Part shown: in pieces, positions 24,557-33,505 of the stretch
Numbering within the stretch: the first letter of the stretch is position 1
Layout of the letters: the number at the start of each line of letters is the position of its first letter
NCBI GenBank assembly: GCA_022826755.1
Contig: JAJDUG010000030.1
Location: 1-64,000 of the forward strand
DNA: 64,000 bases
Direction of reading: 5' to 3'
DNA from: Acidobacteriota bacterium
Lineage (GTDB): Bacteria > Acidobacteriota > Terriglobia > Versatilivoradales > Versatilivoraceae
Notes under the pieces: generated by a model
Told to the model about the DNA's origin: nothing
The model's input: only the letters and a program-made list of their open reading frames with translations
Databases searched by the model: none
Translations under genes and position numbers: made by a program

Positions 24557-26056
24557 TCACTTGTTTTCCCGTGCCGACTTGGGGCGCGAGAGCGATGGCG
24601 TTCTGACGCGGCGCTGATGAGTGCTCAGGATCCTCATGTCTTCGCGGTACTTGGCCACGGTTCTTCGGGTGACCATGATGCCTTCTCCGTTCAGTATCCG
24701 CGTGATCTGCTCATCGGTCAACGGCCTGGTCGGGTCTTCTTCCTGAATGAGCTGCTTGACTCTGCGTCGGGCGGTGGTGAGCGGAATGAGAGTCCCGGCA
24801 GGTCCTTGAACCCCTTCGGAGAAGAAATAACGCAGCTCGTAGACTCCCTGAGGGGTCTGGGCGAACTTGTCCGCCACCGCCCGGCTGACCGTCGATGGGT
24901 GAACCCCCACCTCTTCGGCGACCTCCTTGATCATCATGGGCCGCAGATGGTCAAGGCCCTGGTCCAGGAACTCGGCTTGTCGCCGCACGATGGATTCGCA
25001 GACACGAATGATGGTCTGCTTGCGCTGTTCGACGTTCCTGATGAAGCGGAGGGCCGAGGAATAGCGCTCTTTCACGTATTCCAGACCTTCCTTGGAAATG
25101 CCGCCCCGGCTGATCATTTTTCGGTATCGTCCGGACACCCGCAATTGAGGCAGGTCGTCCTCGTTGACGGTCACCGCATAGCCGTTCTCCCCCTTGACGA
25201 TGAACACGTCGGGCTCGATGACCCGGGTCTGCGGCTTGTTGTAGCGCTGGCCCGGCCGGGGGTCCAGGTCCTGGATGATGCCGATTCGGGACAGAACCAG
25301 CTCGAACGGCTTGTCCAGGGCCCGGGCGATTTCCGCGTAGTGCTTGTTTTGCAGCCGCTTCAGGTGATTCCTGACAATCTCAATGGGGATGGACTGGTCC
25401 CCGGGCAGGTGATCAAGCTGTATCAGCAGGCATTCCTGCACGTCGCGCGCCCCCACGCCTGCCGGATCGAAGGTCTGGATCAACCGCAGGGCTCGGGCAA
25501 TTTCCCCGGCGGTATGGTTGCCGGCAGCGGCGATTTCTTCGAGGTCCGCCGTCAGATACCCGTCCTGGTTGAGGTTGCCGATGATGGAGGCGGCCGCGCT
25601 GCAGACGGGCTCCGGGGCCACCGACAGGCTCAGTTGCCACTCCAGGTGGTCGTAGAGGTTGGCGGGTTCCGCCAGAAAGTTCTCAAAAGCGGGACGTTCG
25701 GCGACTTCGCCCGATTCCTGGGTGCGGTAGCCGGGATCCAGGTAGTCCTCGAAGAAGCTTCCGAAGTCGATGTGTTCAAAGGGATCGTTGGGCTCGCCGT
25801 TCTGAGAGTCGGTGTTCTCGATGATCTCCTTGTCGGCGGGGTCGGAAGCCCGTTCCTCCCCGGCGGAACCGTCCTCGTTCGAGTCGGTGATCTCGGTGGC
25901 TTCTTCCAGCACGGGGTTTTCCATCAGCTCCTGGGAGATCGTTTCGGCAAGTTCGAGCTTGTTGAGCGCCAGGACGCTGACCATCTGAACCAGGCTGGGG
26001 GTCAGCACCTGCTTTTGGGTGGGTTTGAGGTTGAGCCGCTGCTGCAGAAAAGCCAT
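24557..26056 (-). CDS. rpoN: RNA polymerase sigma-54 factor
   Basis: The 499-residue protein has all sigma-54 parts. Region I is glutamine- and leucine-rich (LVQMVSVLALNKLELAETIS, then ELMENPVLEE). An acidic region II lies at about 60-110. The core-binding and HTH region includes VHPSTVSRAVADKFAQTPQG. The RpoN box reads ARRTVAKYR-like (RRTVAKYRED) close to the C-terminus. It recognises -24/-12 promoters and needs AAA+ activators, none of which is encoded in this window. It lies 5 bp from lptB and 51 bp from hpf. Confidence 0.95.
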   Translation of the reverse strand: MAFLQQRLNLKPTQKQVLTPSLVQMVSVLALNKLELAETISQELMENPVLEEATEITDSNEDGSAGEERASDPADKEIIENTDSQNGEPNDPFEHIDFGSFFEDYLDPGYRTQESGEVAERPAFENFLAEPANLYDHLEWQLSLSVAPEPVCSAAASIIGNLNQDGYLTADLEEIAAAGNHTAGEIARALRLIQTFDPAGVGARDVQECLLIQLDHLPGDQSIPIEIVRNHLKRLQNKHYAEIARALDKPFELVLSRIGIIQDLDPRPGQRYNKPQTRVIEPDVFIVKGENGYAVTVNEDDLPQLRVSGRYRKMISRGGISKEGLEYVKERYSSALRFIRNVEQRKQTIIRVCESIVRRQAEFLDQGLDHLRPMMIKEVAEEVGVHPSTVSRAVADKFAQTPQGVYELRYFFSEGVQGPAGTLIPLTTARRRVKQLIQEEDPTRPLTDEQITRILNGEGIMVTRRTVAKYREDMRILSTHQRRVRTPSLSRPKSARENK

Positions 26057-26061
26057 GGCTG

Positions 26062-26787
26062 TTATTCCAAGCGGAAGTTTTCTCCCAGGTACAATCGCTT
26101 CACCTGTTGATTCAAGGCCAACTCCCGGGGAGTCCCCGTCTGCAGGATCTCTCCTTCGTTGATGATGTAGGCGCGATCCGTCACCCTCAGGATTTCCCGA
26201 ACGTTGTGGTCGGTGATCAGGACGCCGATGCCCTTGGCGCGCAGCCTGTTTACGATGCGCTGAATGTCCAGCACCGCAATCGGATCGATTCCGGCGAAGG
26301 GCTCATCCAGGAGAATGAATGACGGAGAGATGACCAGCGAACGGGCGATCTCGACTCGCCGTCTTTCCCCGCCCGAAAGCGCATCGCCGAGGTTCTTGCG
26401 CACATGGATCAGTCCCAGCTCTTCAGTCAGGTCGTCCAGCCGCTTCCGCCTCTGAGCCCTGGTGTAGGGAAGCGTTTCCAGGATGGCCAGGATGTTGTCG
26501 TCAACCGACAGCTTGCGGAAGACGGAGGGCTCCTGAGGCAGATAGCTGATACCGCTCCGGGCCCGGAGATACATGGGCAGATCGGTAATTTCCCGGCCAT
26601 CCAGGAAAACCTGCCCCCGGTCGGGAGAAGTGAGTCCCACCAGGATGTAGAAGGTGGTGGTCTTTCCGGCTCCATTGGGTCCAAGGAGCCCGACAACCTC
26701 TCCCTGGCGGATCCTGAGCGTGACGTCGTTCACAACCCGTCTGCCCTTGTAGGACTTGACCAGGTTGGCCGCTTTCAAGACTTGCAT
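26062..26787 (-). CDS. lptB: LPS export ABC transporter ATPase
   Basis: The 241-residue cytoplasmic ATPase powers lipopolysaccharide extraction by the LptBFG complex. It has Walker [13 protein letters not shown], the signature [15 protein letters not shown], Walker [14 protein letters not shown] and the switch His in [10 protein letters not shown]. The C-terminal [10 protein letters not shown] is typical of LptB rather than other ABC ATPases. It sits between the lptC/lptA-like gene and rpoN with gaps under 10 bp, the conserved lpt-rpoN arrangement. Confidence 0.95.
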   Translation of the reverse strand: MQVLKAANLVKSYKGRRVVNDVTLRIRQGEVVGLLGPNGAGKTTTFYILVGLTSPDRGQVFLDGREITDLPMYLRARSGISYLPQEPSVFRKLSVDDNILAILETLPYTRAQRRKRLDDLTEELGLIHVRKNLGDALSGGERRRVEIARSLVISPSFILLDEPFAGIDPIAVLDIQRIVNRLRAKGIGVLITDHNVREILRVTDRAYIINEGEILQTGTPRELALNQQVKRLYLGENFRLE

Positions 26788-26793
26788 CCTGGC

Positions 26794-29034
26794 CTATCTG
26801 GACAGACGTTGGGTCGTGACGGCGCGGTTTTGGGAATTGCCCTCGACGGCAACGCTACCACCCCCAATATCGATTGTCAATCGAGCCCCGGTGGTGGAAC
26901 CCCGCTCGTTATCCACCACTTGGGGCGGCCCTCCCCATAGGACCACCTTCCCCTCGCGGCCCCGGTATTCCGCCCATTGCGAGAACGCGGTGCGGTTTGG
27001 TTGAGCCATTCTGACGTTCCCCTCGGCCAGGGCCTTGTCCACCGATGTCTGTCCCTTCTCCTGCCGCAGAAAGACCTGGAGCCGGTCCGACCGCAGCCTG
27101 CCCTCCGGGGTGGTGGTTGCGACCCCGTCTTCGTACACGATCTTGCGGGTCCCCTCTTCGTAGGTCATCCTTTCGGACCGTACCATCGTCCCGGGGGAGG
27201 ATTCCGCCTCGCCCGGGCGGTGGAACAGGTTGGTCACCCCACCCGTGGCGACCAGCTTTCCCTCGAGGCGATTCAACCGGATGTCCTCGGCGTAAAGGAT
27301 GCGGTCCTTCTGCCACAGCCGGGCGTTCCTGCGGTAGCGTCCGATTCCCTCCCGGGTCCGGTACTCCATGAACTGGGCCGAGGCAAAGACCGCCGGATGG
27401 GCGCCGGGGCCGGACCCGGCGCCGAAATAGGCGGATCGAACCCCGCCCTCCGCCTTGAGCAGATGCCGGTCCCGATGAAATTCAATCACATCGGCCTCGG
27501 TCTCACCCTGGGCATCGGTCACCTTGGGGCGTCCCTCCAGCCTGATGAGAGAGGAGTCGACCCGGTGGGTGGCCGAATCCGACCAGGCTTGCCGGCCCGG
27601 CTCCCGATAGTGGAAGTCTCCGGTCTGCCGGATTTCCGACAGCCGGTCGGTCTGTCCGTCGAAGAGAGCCGTCAGGTGGCGACTCCTGGTTTCCCGGACG
27701 GTTCCCGAGGCCGAAGAGAAAACCAGCTCGACCTCCCGGTCGGCGGTAAAACGCTCCAGTTGTTCCGAATCCTCGCCGTAGAACAGATTCATGGCGCGGG
27801 CCGACAGCTTCCGCCTTTCCTCTCCGGTTCCTCCGGGGATCTCTTCCAGGGTGCTGGGCCCCAGGGCCTGAACACGGGAGAGGCGTCCGGTTCCCGGCCG
27901 GAAGAGGGCGTATATTCGCGGGGAACTCAGTATGCGCCGGGTGATTCCGCCGGGAGGTCGGGAGGCCGCCGCTGTTCCGGTCTCTGCCGGGGAGGGACCC
28001 GTCCCCTGGAATCGGACCCGGGCGTCTCCAACGGCCGCAAGCCGCCTGATGGATCGGGACCGGGGCGGAAGCGACAGCGTGATTTCCCGGGCGGACAACT
28101 CGCGCAGGGACCTGGCGGTCAGCGGGCGGGCCACGGCATTCCCCCGGGCGACGACTTTGTCGAGGCCATCCGGTCCATCCCCAAAGTAGTAGCGGAGGCG
28201 GTCGGCCCGCACCTCGACCATGGCATCGGGATCCAGGGACCTGGATCGAACCCGGCCCCGGGCCTGGATTCGGCTCAAGGTCCAGGCCGGTGTAGCGAAA
28301 AACAGCCGCATCTCGTCCGCGGTCAATTCGGTGGGTCCCTTCACCACCCGTACGTTGGAGCGCAGCGCCACCCTGCCGCTCCCTTTGTGGAACTTCAAGC
28401 TGTCGGCCCGGATCCGCAGCAAATGATCTTCCGCTTGCGCGGGCAGCACCTTCAGGTCCACTTCGGAGGGCAGGACAATCGTGCCGCCGCGCGGGTGGTA
28501 GACCAGCCCCTGGCTGCTTCCGCTCACTCGCCCCCGTTCGAAGCTCACGGCGGCCTGGCTGGTCACCCGGTCCCGGCTCCGCGAGTAGGTCATGCGTTCC
28601 GCCCTCACGATGGCGGGTATCGACTCGGCGGGGCCGTCGTCGGGAGTATCCAGGGTGACGACCACATTCTCGAGAAAGACCACGTCCTTGCTGACCTGGT
28701 CCACTTCGCAACGCAGGCTGGTTATGGTGTCGAATTGCCCCTCCTGCCTGCGAAAGACCTTGGCCTTCACCTGCTCGAGAAGACTCTTGCTGTCCTGGAG
28801 TCCAAGCTGGACCTTGGCAGTGACTTCAATGGTGGTCTTCCCCTGTTCCGAGTGGGACACGCTGAACCCTTCGATCAGGTCGGTGGCCCCTTCCGGGAGC
28901 GACTCCACTTGCGGGACGGCCCGGGTTCCGGGCGTACGGGCGCTCCGGTAGTAGCTGATGCAGACAGCCCCGACCACGCTCACCACCACCAGCAGCGGGA
29001 TGATGCGGCCGAGTTTGAGCAGGTTTCGTCTCAT
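26794..29034 (-). CDS. LPS export protein: LptC-like N-terminus fused to LptA/OstA-like repeats
   Basis: The 746-residue protein starts with one membrane anchor (LGRIIPLLVVVSVVGAVCIS) followed by an LptC-type domain. It then carries several OstA/LptA-like beta-jellyroll segments, seen as repeated runs such as SDRLQVFL and ADEMRLFF with GNV, GRV or GGV turns. The long periplasmic part could itself bridge the envelope for LPS transport. E. coli LptC is about 190 and LptA about 185 residues, so this is a fusion or expansion. Position directly upstream of lptB supports the assignment. The ATG is followed by the basic MRRNLLK. Confidence 0.82.
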   Translation of the reverse strand: MRRNLLKLGRIIPLLVVVSVVGAVCISYYRSARTPGTRAVPQVESLPEGATDLIEGFSVSHSEQGKTTIEVTAKVQLGLQDSKSLLEQVKAKVFRRQEGQFDTITSLRCEVDQVSKDVVFLENVVVTLDTPDDGPAESIPAIVRAERMTYSRSRDRVTSQAAVSFERGRVSGSSQGLVYHPRGGTIVLPSEVDLKVLPAQAEDHLLRIRADSLKFHKGSGRVALRSNVRVVKGPTELTADEMRLFFATPAWTLSRIQARGRVRSRSLDPDAMVEVRADRLRYYFGDGPDGLDKVVARGNAVARPLTARSLRELSAREITLSLPPRSRSIRRLAAVGDARVRFQGTGPSPAETGTAAASRPPGGITRRILSSPRIYALFRPGTGRLSRVQALGPSTLEEIPGGTGEERRKLSARAMNLFYGEDSEQLERFTADREVELVFSSASGTVRETRSRHLTALFDGQTDRLSEIRQTGDFHYREPGRQAWSDSATHRVDSSLIRLEGRPKVTDAQGETEADVIEFHRDRHLLKAEGGVRSAYFGAGSGPGAHPAVFASAQFMEYRTREGIGRYRRNARLWQKDRILYAEDIRLNRLEGKLVATGGVTNLFHRPGEAESSPGTMVRSERMTYEEGTRKIVYEDGVATTTPEGRLRSDRLQVFLRQEKGQTSVDKALAEGNVRMAQPNRTAFSQWAEYRGREGKVVLWGGPPQVVDNERGSTTGARLTIDIGGGSVAVEGNSQNRAVTTQRLSR

Positions 29035-29049
29035 CGGACGGTCGGTCCT

Positions 29050-30741
29050 CTATCCGGCCCGAATGTCTCGAACCACCAGTTGCAGGGCCCTGAACCCCGG
29101 GTAGAGGTTCTCGGACACCTCGAAGGCCAGCGAAACCACGCCCCCGGACTCCCGAATGGAGGGCAGCCGGTCCGCCATATTCCATGCCAGGGCATCCATG
29201 GCCCTCCCATCCTGCTCTACCCGAAACTTTAGATGCCTTCCCTTGAGGATTCGCGGTTCGGCGATGAGGGTCAGTTGGCGCGCCACGAACAGGGGGGCCG
29301 GATTTTCCTTTCCGAAGGGGGAAAGGCGTTGAATCTGGCGATAGGCCATGTCGTCCAGGTCGGACAAGCGAACTTCAGCGTCCACGTCGAGTTGGCGTTC
29401 ACCGGGTTTGAAGTCACCGGCCGAGGCGGCGTATCGGTTGATTCGACGCCGCAGTTCGGACACTTTGGATGCGTGAAGCTGAAACCCGGCTGCCTGGGCG
29501 TGTCCTCCGAACCGGTCCAGCAGGTCCCGGCAGCTTTCCAGGGCCTGCAGCAAATGGAATCCCTCGGGAGCCCGACCCGACCCCGAGCCCACCCGGTCGA
29601 TTCTGGAAATGATCAACGTTGGGCTCTGGAAGCGCTCGGCAATCTTGCTGGCTACGATTCCAAGCACCCCGATGTGCCAATTGTCACCGTCGATCACCTT
29701 GATCGGGGAGTCCTCCAGGTCCGGATCGGAAGCGATTCGGCGCTCGATCGCCCTCAGGATCTGCTCCTCGATGACCTGGCGTTCCCGGTTCAGCCGATTC
29801 ATCTCGCCGGCGAGGCGCCTGGCTTCTCCCTCGTCCCGGGCGGCAAACAGCTCCACGGCCTCTCTGCTGCCTCCCATGCGCCCGACGGCGTTGATTCTTG
29901 GAGCCAGTCGGAATCCTATGTCAGTGCTGGTGATCGACCGTCCCTCCAGTCCGGCGGTTTCGATCAAGGATCTCAAGCCCGGATTGGCGGGGGATTGGAG
30001 CCCCTCCAGTCCGAGTTTGGCGAAGACCCGATTTTCGCCAATGAGCGGAACCACGTCGGCGATGGTCCCGATGGCCACCACCTTGAGAAAGGCGGGGAGG
30101 TACTTTTCGTTGCCGGTCTTCATGAACAGGGCCTGAACCAGCTTGAAGGCGATCCCCACCCCGCAAAGGTGCTTGTCCGGATAGGGACAGTCGGAACGCT
30201 TGGGATTGACCACCGCCAGAGCTTTGGGCAGACCGTTCTCCGGCAGGTGATGATCGGTGATCACGCAGTCGAGATCGAGGGCGCGGGCACGTTCCACGGC
30301 CTCGTAGGCCTTGATGCCGGTGTCTACGGTAATCACCAGTTGGACGCCCTCGCGGGCGGCCTTCTCCAGAACCGGAATCTTCATCCCGTAGCCCTCCACC
30401 AACCGTTCAGGGATGTGGTAGGTGCACTCGGCGCCCAACATCTCCAGAGCCTTTTTGAGAATGACCACGGCGGTGCTTCCGTCAACGTCGTAGTCTCCGT
30501 AGATCAGTATCTTCTGGCGCCGGTGGATGGCTTTCCGGATGCGGTTGACGGCGAGCTCCAGGTCACACATGAGGAAGGGATCGTGAAGATGGCTGAACTG
30601 GGGGTCCAGAAACTTTCGGGCGGGTTCGGTGGCGTGGAGGCCGCGGTTCAGCAGGAGAGCTGCCAGAATCCCCGAGATATTCAGGGCTCGGGCCAACTCC
30701 CTGACCTGGGCGGGTTCCGGTTGGGCGATCTTCCATATCAT
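29050..30741 (-). CDS. recJ: Single-stranded-DNA-specific exonuclease RecJ
   Basis: The 563-residue DHH-family 5'-3' exonuclease acts in recombination and mismatch repair. Metal-binding motifs are YGDYDVDGST (Asp83, Asp85, Asp87), VITDHHLPENG (DHH), GVGIAFKL and the DHHA1 block GGHAQAAGFQL. The length is normal for RecJ. The ATG at 30741 is preferred over 30801 because the conserved WKIAQPEPAQV block begins there. GGAGGG sits 14 bases upstream, a long spacing. It is the first gene of the lpt-rpoN block and is divergent from mutS2. Confidence 0.93.
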   Translation of the reverse strand: MIWKIAQPEPAQVRELARALNISGILAALLLNRGLHATEPARKFLDPQFSHLHDPFLMCDLELAVNRIRKAIHRRQKILIYGDYDVDGSTAVVILKKALEMLGAECTYHIPERLVEGYGMKIPVLEKAAREGVQLVITVDTGIKAYEAVERARALDLDCVITDHHLPENGLPKALAVVNPKRSDCPYPDKHLCGVGIAFKLVQALFMKTGNEKYLPAFLKVVAIGTIADVVPLIGENRVFAKLGLEGLQSPANPGLRSLIETAGLEGRSITSTDIGFRLAPRINAVGRMGGSREAVELFAARDEGEARRLAGEMNRLNRERQVIEEQILRAIERRIASDPDLEDSPIKVIDGDNWHIGVLGIVASKIAERFQSPTLIISRIDRVGSGSGRAPEGFHLLQALESCRDLLDRFGGHAQAAGFQLHASKVSELRRRINRYAASAGDFKPGERQLDVDAEVRLSDLDDMAYRQIQRLSPFGKENPAPLFVARQLTLIAEPRILKGRHLKFRVEQDGRAMDALAWNMADRLPSIRESGGVVSLAFEVSENLYPGFRALQLVVRDIRAG

Positions 30742-31052
30742 GTTGTCTTCAAAGCCCTCCGCTTGCCTGCGTTTCCCACCATTTTGATCCACCCGGAGCA
30801 TTTATTCAACCAGGACGCAACCGATCCGATCATTTGGCCGGGGGGCAAGCCATTGGAGGGCTGCGGGCGCTATAATGGCGCTTACGTGCGGCGAGGCCGC
30901 AAGCCGAATCCAATCGGGTGGAGCCGAATGTGGCGGATTGCGGAAACCGCATTTCTGAGACAGAACACTAGCCGCAAAAATAAAGCCGGCAATGTTGACA
31001 GCACACAGCGGCGCGCGGAAAATTAACGATTTTGAATTTCCCTTGATCTTCA
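30742..31052. other. Divergent intergenic region between recJ and mutS2
   Basis: This 311-bp gap must drive the recJ-lpt-rpoN block leftward and mutS2 rightward. A consensus TTGACA at 30995 faces mutS2 (separate entry). An isolated TATAAT at 30871-30876 on the plus strand has no -35 partner at normal spacing. The last 60 bases are clearly more AT-rich than the surroundings. No leftward promoter was recognised. Confidence 0.55.
30995..31023 (+). promoter_or_regulatory. Candidate sigma-70 promoter of mutS2
   Basis: A perfect -35 hexamer TTGACA at 30995-31000 is followed 17 bases later by GAAAAT at 31018-31023 (four of six matches to TATAAT). The predicted transcript would start about 31030, some 20 nt before the mutS2 ATG at 31053. 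Assignment is by pattern only. Confidence 0.45.
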
Positions 31053-33443
31053 ATGACCGTTTCCGACCTGGATGTCCTGGACTATCGAGACCTGAAGCGG
31101 GTCATCGCCGGGTTTGCCGATTGTCCCCTGGGGTCCCAGCGGTTTGACAGGCTCATCCCCGCCCGGGACCTGGGAGAACTCCGCAAGCAGCTCCGAATGG
31201 TGCGCGAGTGCCTGGAGATGCTCGAATCGGGGCAAGCCTTGCGGTTCCACCGCGTGGTTGAGGTGGACCCGATCTTCGGCAGGCTGGGCGTGCAGGGCTG
31301 CGTCCTGGATCCTGGCGAAATCCGGAAGGTTCTCGACCTGGCCGAGGTGGCCGGCGCCGGCCGCAAGGCTCTCGAGGCCGCCGGCCGGCAGTTTCCGGCT
31401 CTCTCCGGCCTGGCTTGCAGTCAGGTCGGCGACCTGAGCGGACTGATTTCCCAACTGGCCGGAAAGATCGGTCCCACGGGCGAGCTTGAAGATGGAGCCA
31501 GTCCCCGGTTGCGGACCCTGAGGCGGCAGGTCGCCAGCCTGAGGTCCCGCATCTGCCGTTCGTTGGTCGACCTGCTGCGGGGAGGAGAAAAGACCGGCTC
31601 ACTGCAGGATGAGGTGGTGACCGTCCGAAACGAGCGGTTCGTCATCCCGGTGCGCACCGATCGCAAGAGGGCTTTTCCCGGCGTGGTCCACGGGAGCAGC
31701 TCCAGCGGCTCGACCCTTTTCATTGAACCGTTGCAGAGCGTCGAGCTCAACAACCGGCTGATCCAACTCAAGGAACAGGTCGCTGAAGAGGTTGTTCGCG
31801 TCCTTCGGGCGCTGACGCAGGCCATCCGGCAGCACCTGCAGGAGTTGCAGGCGGCGGCCCGGTTTGTGGGCATCCTGGATTTCAGCTTTGCCAAGGCTCG
31901 CTTCTGCCGGAAGTTCCAATGCGTTTTCCCCGAGCTGGAGGCGGCCCCGATACTTGAGATCGAGAGGGGACGTCACCCCCTGTTGGAGATGCACCTGAAG
32001 GAGCAGGGACGGGAGATCGTTCCCGTTTCGGTAAAACTGGGGGAACGCAGTCAGGTCTTGGTGATCAGCGGTCCCAATGCCGGCGGGAAGACGGTTGCCC
32101 TCAAAACCGCAGGCATGTTGACCCTGATGGCGCTTTCGGGCATTCCCGTTCCCGCCGCGTCGGCCCGGATCGGCCTGTTTCGGCAGATATTCGCCGATAT
32201 CGGCGACCGCCAGTCCATGACCGATGACCTGAGCACCTTCTCCGCCCACCTCGGAAAGATTCGCAGCATCCTGGAGGAGGTCCGGCCTCCGGCCCTGGTG
32301 CTGCTCGACGAGTTGGGTACGGGCACCGATCCGGGAGAGGGAGCCGCGCTGGGAACCGCCATCCTGGAGGAGCTCCGCTCCCGAGGCATCCTGACCGTAA
32401 TCACCACCCACCTCAACGGGCTCAAGAGATATGCCTTTCAGACCGAGCGGGTGGCCAATGCCAGCGTGGAGTTCGAGCAGGCCGACCTGCGTCCCACCTA
32501 CAGGCTGATCCAGGGAATTCCGGGCAACAGCAGCGGGATCGACATGGCCAGCCAGCTCGGACTTCCGGAACCCGTGGTGGCCCGCGCCCGAGGGCTGGTT
32601 TCCGAACCGGAGCGGGAGATCGCCGGATACGCCCGGGCGCTCGGCCGACAGCTCTCGGAGGTCACCCGGCTGCGGAACCAACTGGAATTGGAACAGGCAG
32701 GACTGAAGGATCGGGGGGCGGAGCTTGAAAAAAAGCAGCGGGAACTGGAAGAATCCAGGAGCCGGGAGATCGCCCGCTGCCGCAAGCAGGCGCGACGGCG
32801 CTTCGAGAAAGAGGCGTCGCAACTCCTGGCGGGGTTCCGGGACCGGTTTGAAGAAGCCAGGCTGAGAAGCGAAGTTCGCAGAAGGTCCAGGGACCTGGAA
32901 GAGGTTCCGGTCAACGGCTCCCGGCCGGTTGAAAGCGCCGGCCCCGGGCTGCCGGAGAGAGAGAAAGCCCCCGGGGAGGGAATTCGAGCCGGAGTCCGGG
33001 TGCGGGTGGCCCGTCTGGGTTCGATCGGCACCGTCACCGGACCCAGGGGCGAAGGCTCCTGGGATGTGGAGGTGGGGGCCTTGAAGTGTGTGTTGAAGGG
33101 TGAGGAACTGGAGCCCCTGGGTCCGGACAGCGGTCCGCCCCCGCCGGTCCGGGGAGGCTCCCGAGGGGTCTCGGTCCGATTCCAGTCGGGGGAGCCGCCC
33201 TCCAACGAGATCAACCTGGTCGGGTGCAGGGCGGACGAAGCCATTCGCAGGGCCGACAAGTTTCTGGACACCGCGCTACTGGCTTCCCTGTCTCCGGTTC
33301 GCTTGATTCACGGTAGCGGAATGGGCGTGTTGCGACGGGCCATTTCCGAGTGGCTTTCCGACCAGTCCCATGTTTCCGAATTTCATCCGGCGGCATCCGA
33401 TGAAGGAGGAAGCGGAGTGACGGTGGTCTCTCTCCACGTCTGA
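31053..33443 (+). CDS. mutS2: Endonuclease MutS2
   Basis: The 796-residue protein has the MutS core without the mismatch-recognition domains: Walker A ISGPNAGGKTVALKT at about 340, and Walker B VLLDELGTGTDPGEGAALG. A long charged coiled coil lies at about 520-620 (LKDRGAELEKKQRELEESRS). The C-terminal Smr nuclease domain ends with INLVGCRADEAI and RLIHGSGMGVLRRAI. MutS2 suppresses recombination or resolves stalled and collided ribosomes, depending on species. The length is typical. It faces away from recJ and is followed 62 bp later by dnaG. Confidence 0.94.
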   Translation: MTVSDLDVLDYRDLKRVIAGFADCPLGSQRFDRLIPARDLGELRKQLRMVRECLEMLESGQALRFHRVVEVDPIFGRLGVQGCVLDPGEIRKVLDLAEVAGAGRKALEAAGRQFPALSGLACSQVGDLSGLISQLAGKIGPTGELEDGASPRLRTLRRQVASLRSRICRSLVDLLRGGEKTGSLQDEVVTVRNERFVIPVRTDRKRAFPGVVHGSSSSGSTLFIEPLQSVELNNRLIQLKEQVAEEVVRVLRALTQAIRQHLQELQAAARFVGILDFSFAKARFCRKFQCVFPELEAAPILEIERGRHPLLEMHLKEQGREIVPVSVKLGERSQVLVISGPNAGGKTVALKTAGMLTLMALSGIPVPAASARIGLFRQIFADIGDRQSMTDDLSTFSAHLGKIRSILEEVRPPALVLLDELGTGTDPGEGAALGTAILEELRSRGILTVITTHLNGLKRYAFQTERVANASVEFEQADLRPTYRLIQGIPGNSSGIDMASQLGLPEPVVARARGLVSEPEREIAGYARALGRQLSEVTRLRNQLELEQAGLKDRGAELEKKQRELEESRSREIARCRKQARRRFEKEASQLLAGFRDRFEEARLRSEVRRRSRDLEEVPVNGSRPVESAGPGLPEREKAPGEGIRAGVRVRVARLGSIGTVTGPRGEGSWDVEVGALKCVLKGEELEPLGPDSGPPPPVRGGSRGVSVRFQSGEPPSNEINLVGCRADEAIRRADKFLDTALLASLSPVRLIHGSGMGVLRRAISEWLSDQSHVSEFHPAASDEGGSGVTVVSLHV

Positions 33444-33505
33444 CCCGAACCGCGGTGGGGCCGGACCCGGTGAGAAACGCGGGCCGTGTTTCCGGTGAGG
33501 TGAGC

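Noticed and set aside
24032-26110. Open plus-strand frame of 692 codons opposite hpf and rpoN
   Set aside because: It spans two real genes on the other strand and has shadow-type composition.
30871-30876. TATAAT upstream of mutS2
   Set aside because: No -35 element lies at 15-19 bp. The TTGACA/GAAAAT pair nearer to mutS2 is the better candidate.
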